A DNA stretch of 64,000 nucleotides, from the NCBI RefSeq assembly GCF_021325795.1, contig NZ_JAHPZX010000005.1, positions 124,001 through 188,000 on the forward strand. The letters run 5' to 3'. The position numbers and the translations under genes are program-made. The notes under the pieces are model-generated. The model ran no database searches. It was not told the DNA's origin and saw only the letters and a list, made by a program, of their open reading frames with translations. Positions 57,670-64,000 of the stretch are shown one piece after another. Position 1 is the stretch's first letter. Every line of letters begins with the position of its first letter. This DNA is from Bordetella sp. LUAb4 (GTDB lineage Bacteria; Pseudomonadota; Gammaproteobacteria; Burkholderiales; Burkholderiaceae_B).

Positions 57670-59553
57670 ATGTCCCACAGCACCGATGAAGCCAGAGCCA
57701 CCTGTACTCCGTCCTTCGGCCGTATCAGCCCCAAGCCGGGCCAGAGCCTGGACGAGGTCCTGGCCGCCGATCCGGCGCGCCGTACCTGGCTGAAATCCGG
57801 TTTCGGCATGGCGGCGCTTTCGGTCTTCGGCGCCACGTCGCTGACCGCCTGCGGCGGCGATCACGATGATGACGATGACACGCCCGTCAGCAACGATCCG
57901 CCCGCGCAAGACCCACCGGCCGAAACCCCGGAAGAAACGCCGCGTGAACCGGGCCTCGATCCCGACAAGGACTACTCGATCCGTTTCCAATCCGTGGCGC
58001 GTACCACCGCCGACACGGTGACGGTGCCTTCGGGCTACCAGGTGCAGGTGCTGTTCTCCACCGGTGACGCCGTGGAAGCCGGCTCGACGGCCTGGACCGA
58101 AGGCGCGTTCCCGGCGTGGGACGTCACCGACAAGCGTGCCGGCGGCGACAACGACGGCATGCATTACTTCGCCTTGCCGGGCGTGGACCCGCAGCAAGGC
58201 GGCCTGCTGGCGATCAACCACGAGCAGGTCGACCTGAAGGTCTACTTCCCCGCCGGTACCTTCAGCGGTTCGTTCAACGAAGCCACGGCCACCCTGGACC
58301 AGAAGCGCCTGGCGCTGTCCGCCGTGGGCGTGTCGGTCATCGAAGTGGCACAGGCCAACGGCACCTGGAGCGTCAAGAAAGACTCCACCTACAACCGCCG
58401 CTACACCGGCAACACGGCCTACGGCGTCGGTGGTCCCGCGCGCAGCCGCCTGGGCGCCACCATCATCGGTACCCTGAACAACTGCTCCAGCGGCGCCACG
58501 CCGTGGGGCACTTACCTGACGTGCGAAGAAACCACCAGCAACTACTTCGACAGCAGCCAACCCAACATCAACTACGGCTGGGTGGTCGAACTGGATCCGC
58601 AGGGCCAACTGCTGCCACAAGGCGTCAAGCGCACCGCCATGGGCCGTTTCGCGCATGAGAACGTGGCGTACCTGGTGGACGAGAACAATCGCGTCGCCTT
58701 CTACATGGGCGACGACACCACGCCGGGCTGCATCTACAAATTCGTGCCGACCCGCGCCTACGATCCCGTCAATCGTGCGGCCAACACCAATCTGCTGGAC
58801 GAGGGCACGCTGTATGTGGCGCAGTTCAACGCGGGCGGTGGCGGCGTGTGGATTCCCCTGGTTCAAGGCGCCGCGGGCCTGACCTCGGCGGACGGCTTCG
58901 CCACGCAAGCCGATGTGCTGATCGACTGCCAGGATGCGGCGGTATCGGTGGGCGGCACGGTGATGGATCGTCCGGAATGGATCACGGTGGGACCCAACAA
59001 GGACATCTTCGTCACCTTGACCAACAACAGCGGCCGCGGCACCAACGCGCCGGTCGATGCGGCCAATCCGCGCGTGGAAAACCATCACGGCCACATCATC
59101 CGCTGGAACGAGGCCGGCAATTCGCCCTTGGCCACCACGTTCACGTGGAGCATCTTCCTGCTGGCCGGTGATCCGGCCCAGGCCGCGACCCTGGGCAAGC
59201 CCAATCTGGCGGGCAACATCAACGGCGACGCCTTCAGCAGCCCGGACGGCCTGCGCCTGGATGCCGCCGGCCGCCTGTGGGTGGAGACCGACATGAACCT
59301 GGGGTCGACCGCGTCGACCACGGTGTTCGGCAACAACGGCATGTACTGCATCGATCCGACCACGGGCGTGTCCAAGCGCTTCCTGGTCGGCCCGGTGGGC
59401 TGCGAAATCACCGGCATTGCCTACACGCCGGACCTGACGACGTTCTTCGTCAACATCCAGCATCCCACGCAGGCCTGGCCCGAGGCGGGCCGCACGCCGC
59501 GCTCATCGACCATCGTGATCCGTCGCCCGGATAGCGCGCCGGTCGGGGCGTAA
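57670..59553 (+). CDS. PhoX-type alkaline phosphatase (DUF839), Tat-exported
   Basis: A 627-residue protein. The N-terminus has a twin-arginine signal (ARRTWLKSGFGMAALSVF) followed by TACGGDHDDDDD, so a lipoprotein-like Cys and an acidic run are present. The body is a DUF839/PhoX beta-propeller: WDVTDKRAGGDNDGMHYFAL, LLAINHE, GTYLTCEET, GRFAHENVAYL, DRPEWITV, NHHGHIIRW and SSPDGLRLDAAGRLWVETD. PhoX enzymes are Ca/Fe-dependent phosphomonoesterases induced by phosphate starvation, in line with the Pho boxes. The ATG at 57670 follows a GGAGAAG site. Confidence 0.9.
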   Translation: MSHSTDEARATCTPSFGRISPKPGQSLDEVLAADPARRTWLKSGFGMAALSVFGATSLTACGGDHDDDDDTPVSNDPPAQDPPAETPEETPREPGLDPDKDYSIRFQSVARTTADTVTVPSGYQVQVLFSTGDAVEAGSTAWTEGAFPAWDVTDKRAGGDNDGMHYFALPGVDPQQGGLLAINHEQVDLKVYFPAGTFSGSFNEATATLDQKRLALSAVGVSVIEVAQANGTWSVKKDSTYNRRYTGNTAYGVGGPARSRLGATIIGTLNNCSSGATPWGTYLTCEETTSNYFDSSQPNINYGWVVELDPQGQLLPQGVKRTAMGRFAHENVAYLVDENNRVAFYMGDDTTPGCIYKFVPTRAYDPVNRAANTNLLDEGTLYVAQFNAGGGGVWIPLVQGAAGLTSADGFATQADVLIDCQDAAVSVGGTVMDRPEWITVGPNKDIFVTLTNNSGRGTNAPVDAANPRVENHHGHIIRWNEAGNSPLATTFTWSIFLLAGDPAQAATLGKPNLAGNINGDAFSSPDGLRLDAAGRLWVETDMNLGSTASTTVFGNNGMYCIDPTTGVSKRFLVGPVGCEITGIAYTPDLTTFFVNIQHPTQAWPEAGRTPRSSTIVIRRPDSAPVGA

Positions 59554-59591
59554 GCAGGCAGGCCCGCGGCCGATGTTCAGTCAGGCTGAGT

Positions 59592-59645
59592 AAAAAAAAC
59601 GCGGCGTCCGGGGTCTGTTCAGGACCGGCGCCGCGCTTTTTCTTT
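59592..59645. terminator. Bidirectional terminator between phoX-type gene and mntH
   Basis: An A-run, then GCGGCGTCCGG pairing (one bulged base) with CCGGCGCCGC, then CTTTTTCTTT. A and T runs on the two sides serve both convergent genes. Confidence 0.85.
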
Positions 59646-59678
59646 CTTGCTGGCTTCGTCTTGCCGTCTCTGCCTTGC

Positions 59679-60965
59679 TTACACCGCCTGCAACACCAGC
59701 AGGTAGCCATCCAGCCCGACGATGCCCGTGGTCGCCAGGATGGCCAGCGTCGCCCACAAGCCGCGCAGCTTGTATGTGCCCATGACGTCGGTACGCATCG
59801 TCAACCACACCAGCGGTACCAGGGCAAAGGGCAGGGCCAGGCTCAACACGACCTGGCTGAGCACGAGCAGGTTATCCGGGTCATGCCCGCCGGTGACGAC
59901 CAGCAAACCGATGGCGACGCTGCCGGCGACCAGGCGCGTGATCAGGGCACGCTTGCGGTCCGACCACTTGCTGGCGCGAAAGCCATTGGCCAACACCCGG
60001 CCGGCCAGCACGCCAGTGATGGTGGAACTCTGGCCGGCGGCATACAAGGCCACCGCGAACACCACCGCGGCACCCACGCCCAGCGTCTTGCCGATGACGG
60101 CATGGGCTTCGTCCAGGCTGGTGACCGGCATCGGCCCGCCCGACAGCGAAGCCGCCGCGACGATGATGATGGCGGCATTGATCAGCGTGGCGATGCCCAG
60201 CGAAAAGATCGTGTCGTTGCGCGCGATGCGCATGGCCAGTGAGCGGGCCTCGCGCGGCAGTTCGCGGGCGCGGCTGGCCAGTGAGCCGGAGTGCAGATAC
60301 AGGTTGTGCGGCATCAAGGTGGCGCCCAGGATGCCCAGCGCGATCAGAAAGCCGGTGGGGTCGCGCAAGGCCGGCACCGGATCGACCGTGCCGGCGGCCA
60401 CGGCCGACCAATCCGGCTTGACCTTGAACACCAGGAAAATGAACGACACCGAGACGATGGCCAGCAGCACGGCGATGATGCGCTCGTGCCGATCGGCATT
60501 GCCGCGCGCCACGGCCAGCACGGCGAAGGTGCCGGTGGCGGTCACGCCCACGCCAACCATCAGCGGCAGGTTGAACAGCAGGCGCAAGGCGATGGCGCCG
60601 CCGATGAGTTCGGCCAGGGCAGTGGCAAGGATGGCGGCTTCGCCCGCCAGCCAGGCCATGCGTGCCAGCGGGCGGGGCAGGTGGCGGACGGTCAGGGTGG
60701 CCAGGTCTTCACCCGTGGCCAGCGCCAGACGCGACACCAGTACCTGGAATCCCAAGGCCAGGAACGCGGCGACGAACACGACCATCATCAGGTGATAGCC
60801 GAAGGTGCTGCCCCCGGCGATGTCGGTGGCCCAGTTGCCCGGGTCGATGTAGCCGACGGCGACCAGCAGGCCGGAACCGACCAGGCGGCGCAAGCCAAGC
60901 GACACCTGCCTGTCATGGGCAGCAATCGCTCTATTTCCAGTGATGGCCAGGATGAATTTGGTCAC
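59679..60965 (-). CDS. mntH: Nramp-family Mn2+/divalent metal transporter
   Basis: A 428-residue membrane protein with about 11 membrane segments. The Nramp metal site is visible as DPGN (residues 41-44, GYIDPGNWATD) and MPHNLYLHS in segment 6. It imports Mn2+ (and possibly Fe2+) with protons. The start is a GTG at 60965 with only a weak ribosome site. The upstream region carries a Fur-like box. A shared terminator follows. Confidence 0.94.
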   Translation of the reverse strand: MTKFILAITGNRAIAAHDRQVSLGLRRLVGSGLLVAVGYIDPGNWATDIAGGSTFGYHLMMVVFVAAFLALGFQVLVSRLALATGEDLATLTVRHLPRPLARMAWLAGEAAILATALAELIGGAIALRLLFNLPLMVGVGVTATGTFAVLAVARGNADRHERIIAVLLAIVSVSFIFLVFKVKPDWSAVAAGTVDPVPALRDPTGFLIALGILGATLMPHNLYLHSGSLASRARELPREARSLAMRIARNDTIFSLGIATLINAAIIIVAAASLSGGPMPVTSLDEAHAVIGKTLGVGAAVVFAVALYAAGQSSTITGVLAGRVLANGFRASKWSDRKRALITRLVAGSVAIGLLVVTGGHDPDNLLVLSQVVLSLALPFALVPLVWLTMRTDVMGTYKLRGLWATLAILATTGIVGLDGYLLVLQAV

Positions 60966-61068
60966 GGGTGCCGCCGGTTGTTGTCCCTAGGCTGTTTGCC
61001 CTCCCTGTGACCGGGGAGCTACTGCTTCGAGTGATCCGCGGGCAAAATCTTGCCAGTCGGACAAATTT

Positions 61069-61087
61069 GAGAATGATTCCCATTGTG
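61069..61087. promoter_or_regulatory. Fur-like box upstream of mntH
   Basis: GAGAATGATTCCCATTGTG matches the 19-bp Fur consensus GATAATGATAATCATTATC at 13 positions, including the central AATGAT and CATT blocks. It lies about 105 bp before the mntH start. Fur, its Mn-sensing variant Mur, or MntR could act here. Confidence 0.55.
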
Positions 61088-61109
61088 AGTATTTCGCTGG
61101 CTTCGGTCA

Positions 61110-61127
61110 ACTAAATAGAAATTTAGT
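61110..61127. other. AT-rich dyad upstream of mntH
   Basis: ACTAAAT and ATTTAGT flank AGAA. The surrounding 61085-61155 is the AT-richest part of this gap. It may be promoter DNA or a second operator. Confidence 0.35.
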
Positions 61128-61304
61128 TTTCGATTAATAAAAACTATCGATTGCGCGCGAAGTCCGAATCTCATCTATCTCGGGAGTGTGCCTGGGCAGG
61201 ACTGCCACGGCAAGCTTTCGTATGAAGCTTTCGCGGGAGCCTCCGCAAGCCGGGTGCCAGGGGCGGGGGCGAGCGCGCGAACTGGGAAGGATCCGGATGA
61301 AATA

Positions 61305-61336
61305 AAGGCGCCGACCGCCCGCTTCGCGGGCGGCGC
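61305..61336 (-). terminator. Terminator of the OsmC-type gene
   Basis: Read on the minus strand, CCGCCCGC and GCGGGCGG pair perfectly around GAA, and the transcript then runs into CCTTTATTT. It begins 13 bp beyond the stop codon. Confidence 0.75.
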
Positions 61337-61349
61337 ACAGGACGTGGCC

Positions 61350-61772
61350 TCAAGCCAGCTTGGCGTCCATGGTGATGGTGGCGTTGAGCACCTTGGAAAC
61401 CGGGCAGCCTGCCTTGGCCTTGTTGGCAGCGGCCTCGAATGCCGCGGCGTCGGCGCCGGGGATCTTGGCCACGACGGTCAGGTGCACGGCCGTGATGGCG
61501 AAACCGCCGTCCGCCTGATCAAGCGTCACGACGGCCTCGGTCTGGATGCTGTCGGCGGTCAGGCCGGATTCGCCGAGGATGTTGGACAGCGCCATCGAGA
61601 AGCAACCTGCGTGGGCGGCGCCCAGGAGTTCTTCCGGATTGGTGCCGGGTGCATTTTCGAAGCGGGTCTTGAAGCCATAGGGCGCGTCCTTCAAAGCGCC
61701 GCTTTCGGTGGAGATCTGGCCTTTGCCGGTTTTCAGGTCGCCTTTCCAGACTGCGGATGCTTTCTTCTTCAT
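61350..61772 (-). CDS. OsmC-family peroxiredoxin
   Basis: A 140-residue OsmC-type protein that reduces organic hydroperoxides. The two reactive cysteines are Cys57 (AAHAGCFSMAL) and Cys123 (KAGCPVSKVL), with the conserved GTNPEELLGAAHA and the Arg of KTRFENAPG. It is of the OsmC rather than the Ohr subgroup. The ATG at 61772 fits the family start (KKKASAVWKGDLKTGKG); a longer frame is out of character. It is divergent from the cyclodeaminase-family gene. Confidence 0.93.
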   Translation of the reverse strand: MKKKASAVWKGDLKTGKGQISTESGALKDAPYGFKTRFENAPGTNPEELLGAAHAGCFSMALSNILGESGLTADSIQTEAVVTLDQADGGFAITAVHLTVVAKIPGADAAAFEAAANKAKAGCPVSKVLNATITMDAKLA

Positions 61773-62040
61773 GCTGCTACTCCCAGGAAGGATGTTGCGG
61801 CCTCTGGCCAGGTCGCCAAGGACCCGGGCGTACCTGGTTCGATAAGAGGTAAGAGGCCAGGTATGAGGCCGCTGAGGACTCGATCCCATGGAACCGCCTG
61901 CGGCGGGCCCACGGAGTCGACAAGGACACGGCATCGCCCAAGCGAAACCGAAAAGCCATCATATACCCCGTGCCGGGATATCTCTTGTAGCAGTGCGAAC
62001 TTCCCTTCGGGATAATCCTCCACCATCAGGAGGTAGTCCG

Positions 62041-62976
62041 ATGTTGCTTATCAATACCGAACAGACGCGTTCGGCCCTGTCCTTCGACACACTCATCCCG
62101 GCCTTGCGTGCCGCATTCCAGCAGGGCGCCACGGTGCCGCTGCGGCACAACCACGCCGTCGAGTCAGGTGGCCACCATGGCACGGCGCTGATCATGCCGG
62201 CCTGGAACGAGCAGGGTTACCTGGGCGTGAAGATCATCAATGTGTATCCCGGCAATGGCGCCCAGGGTTTGCCGGGGCTGCATGCCACCTACACGCTGTA
62301 CAACGCCCATACGGGTATCCCGCTGGCGCATGTGGATGGCGATGTGCTCACCGTGTATCGCACCGCCGGCGCCGCGGCCTTGGGCGCGGACTATCTGGCG
62401 CGCCGCGATGCGCGAGTGTTGACCATCATCGGTTCCGGCCGTATCGCTGGTCTGGTGGCGCAGGCCATGTGCGCCGTGCGGCCGATCGAGCGCGTGCTGG
62501 TCTGGAACCTGCGGCCGGCGGGGGCGCAGGCGCTGGCGGCCAGCCTGCGTGAAACCGGCATGGACGCTGTCGCTGTCGAGGATGCGCGCACGGCCGTCGA
62601 GCAGGCGGACATCGTCAGTTGCGCCACCTTGTCGACCGAACCGCTGGTGCAGGCGGCGTGGTTGCGGCCCGGCACCCATGTGGATCTCATCGGCAGCTTC
62701 AAGCCCGAGATGCTGGAAGCGCATCCCGACTGCTTCCGTGGCGCGTCCGTCTATGTCGATACCGACGAAGCGCCGGCGAAGGCAGGCGATCTGCTGCGCG
62801 CCTTCGAGGCCGGTACGCTGGCTCGCGGCGATATCCGTGGCGACCTGCAGGCGCTGACGCGCGGCACGGTGGCGGGGCGCCAGCGCGACGATGAGATCAC
62901 CATCTTCAAGGCGGTCGGCAGCGCGCTGGAAGATCTGACCGCCGCGGCGCTGGTTTACGAAGCGCATAAGCCGTGA
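62041..62976 (+). CDS. Ornithine cyclodeaminase/mu-crystallin family protein
   Basis: A 311-residue NAD(P)-binding protein. The family substrate Lys is in GVKIINVYPGN (Lys64), the nucleotide loop is GSGRIAG (131-137), and VDLIGSFKPEM carries the conserved Asp. Members deaminate ornithine to proline or reduce cyclic imines such as pyrroline-2-carboxylate. A perfect AGGAGGT ribosome site (62028-62034) fixes the start. The exact reaction cannot be decided. A link to the proline-related operon upstream is tempting but it is a separate unit. Confidence 0.88.
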   Translation: MLLINTEQTRSALSFDTLIPALRAAFQQGATVPLRHNHAVESGGHHGTALIMPAWNEQGYLGVKIINVYPGNGAQGLPGLHATYTLYNAHTGIPLAHVDGDVLTVYRTAGAAALGADYLARRDARVLTIIGSGRIAGLVAQAMCAVRPIERVLVWNLRPAGAQALAASLRETGMDAVAVEDARTAVEQADIVSCATLSTEPLVQAAWLRPGTHVDLIGSFKPEMLEAHPDCFRGASVYVDTDEAPAKAGDLLRAFEAGTLARGDIRGDLQALTRGTVAGRQRDDEITIFKAVGSALEDLTAAALVYEAHKP

Positions 62977-63031
62977 GGATTAGGGCAAAATCCTGGATAT
63001 ACGCGCTTCCGCCTGTATTCGGAGCCTTGCC

Positions 63032-64000
63032 ATGTTTGCTGTCCTGCCGTCGCGTCATCGCGCCCGGCCGTGGTGGATCGCCGCGGTTGTCTCATTGAGC
63101 CTTGCGGCTTGCTTGCCGGTCCCCGGGTTCAGCGCGCCGGCCGCGGATGCCGCGGATGCCGCGCCCGTGCCTGTCGTGGTGGGCGTCTCGTTGTCCTTGA
63201 CGGGTCGTGCCAACGTACTTGGCTTGCAAAGCCGTAACGCGGTGCGTTTGTGGCCGCCGACCTTGGGCGGCCTGCCAGCCCGTTACGTCGTCCTGGATGA
63301 CGGCAGTGAGCAAGCGCGCGCCGTGGCCAATATGCGGGCATTCACCGAGCCGCCGAAGGACGGCACCGCGGCCGATGCCGTGGTGGGCTTTGTCACCACG
63401 CCGCTGGCGCAGGCGGTGTTGCCGGACGCCGCGCGCACGCGCACGCCCTTGATTTTCCTCGCGGGTGCGCCTGGCCTGGTCCAGCCCATGGATGCGGATC
63501 GCGCGTGGGTTTTCAAGATGTCGCAGAACGACGACCTCATGGCCCGCGCCCTGGTGGACAGCATGGTCAGGCGCGGCTATCGCGACATCGCGTTTCTCGG
63601 TTTCGATGACGCCTACGGCGAAGGCTGGCGGCAGGCGCTCGAGCAGGCGGCGGCCGGCAAGTTGCGCATCGTGGCGCAGGAGCGTTATCCGCGCAGCGCC
63701 CAGACCTTGGTAAGCCAGGCGCAACGCATCATCGCGGCCAAGCCCGCGGCGGTGCTGGTCGCGGCGACCGGCGCCGACGCCGTGCTGCCGCAGCGCACGC
63801 TGCGTGAGCGCGGTTTCAGCGGCCAGGTCTATCAGACGCACGGCATCGCCACGCCCACGTTCCTGCAGGAGGGCGCCGCGGATGTCGAAGGCACCTTATT
63901 CGCCGCCGGCCCCGCCATGTTCGCGCGGGCCTTGCCGGCGCAACATCCGGCGCAGTCCGCCGCCGTCGCCTTCGCGGATCTGTATGAAGGGCAATATGGC
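63032..64000 (+). CDS. LivK-like ABC transporter binding protein (partial, cut by window end)
   Basis: The frame from the ATG at 63032 stays open for 323 codons to the last base. The N-terminus is a signal sequence with a lipobox-like LAAC (about residues 25-28). The mature part is a type I periplasmic binding protein of the branched-chain amino-acid class: VVVGVSLSLTGRANVLG, DAVVGFVTTPLAQAVLP, KMSQNDDLMARALVDSMVRRG, DIAFLGFDDAYGEGW and PAAVLVAATGADA. The C-terminal portion is missing because of the window edge. Confidence 0.88.
   Translation, partial: MFAVLPSRHRARPWWIAAVVSLSLAACLPVPGFSAPAADAADAAPVPVVVGVSLSLTGRANVLGLQSRNAVRLWPPTLGGLPARYVVLDDGSEQARAVANMRAFTEPPKDGTAADAVVGFVTTPLAQAVLPDAARTRTPLIFLAGAPGLVQPMDADRAWVFKMSQNDDLMARALVDSMVRRGYRDIAFLGFDDAYGEGWRQALEQAAAGKLRIVAQERYPRSAQTLVSQAQRIIAAKPAAVLVAATGADAVLPQRTLRERGFSGQVYQTHGIATPTFLQEGAADVEGTLFAAGPAMFARALPAQHPAQSAAVAFADLYEGQYG

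Noticed and set aside
57610-59463. A 617-codon minus-strand frame opposite the PhoX-type gene
   Set aside because: Same cause: third-position GC of the real gene keeps the opposite frame open. No motif and no ribosome site.
60966-61068. Possible Mn2+ riboswitch in the mntH leader
   Set aside because: Yybp-ykoY-type conserved loops could not be recognised, and that riboswitch usually precedes exporters rather than mntH.

Overview
The window is high-GC, densely coded chromosomal DNA typical of a betaproteobacterium of the Alcaligenaceae (Bordetella/Achromobacter type). This placement rests on family resemblance: a Bug-type (TctC) binding protein, the rpsT-murJ and adk-kdsB-lpxK-exbDB neighbourhoods, many Tat-exported binding proteins and the betaproteobacterial style of PutA and PqiABC. 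No rRNA, tRNA, CRISPR array, phage or insertion sequence was recognised.

Layout. 1-8616: end of an unknown gene, a short tandem repeat, a LacI-type repressor, and a co-directional cluster of a CUT1-type ABC importer (binding protein, two permeases, ATPase), a cytoplasmic AtsA-like sulfatase and its own formylglycine-generating enzyme. Two LacI-type dyads lie in front of it. 8653-13835: a hydroxy-acid/sugar-acid region with a D-2-hydroxyacid dehydrogenase, a Bug binding protein, a GntR/FadR regulator, an Ldh-family dehydrogenase and a GarL-like aldolase. 14054-28652: housekeeping genes (rpsT, an orphan FecR, murJ, an SDR, adk, kdsB, a Trm112-like protein, lpxK, exbD/exbB, xseA, sodB, a ClC channel, a thiolase, a DUF192 protein, a cold-shock protein). 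28879-39114: clpS and clpA, separated by a large alpha-2-macroglobulin gene overlapping pbpC. 39152-43448: pqiABC, where PqiB carries a long Gly/Gln/Ala-rich insert.

43572-57257 is the most distinctive part: nine same-strand genes encoding a spermidine/putrescine-type ABC importer, two amidohydrolases, the trifunctional proline dehydrogenase/autorepressor PutA, two Tat-exported binding proteins and a G3E metallochaperone GTPase. Three GTTGCA hexamers, the motif known for PutA operators, cluster within 45 bp just before the first gene, and none lies in the 18-bp gap before putA. I infer a PutA-controlled system that imports a proline-containing amide or peptide, cleaves it and oxidises the released proline. 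57670-64000: a PhoX-type phosphatase with four tandem Pho-box half-sites, mntH with a Fur-like box, an OsmC peroxidase, an ornithine cyclodeaminase-family protein and the start of a LivK-like binding protein cut by the window end.

A recurring theme is short tandem repeats, both between genes (13-, 11- and 6-bp units) and in frame inside surface loops or linkers of several proteins. This suggests a genome with active slippage repeats.
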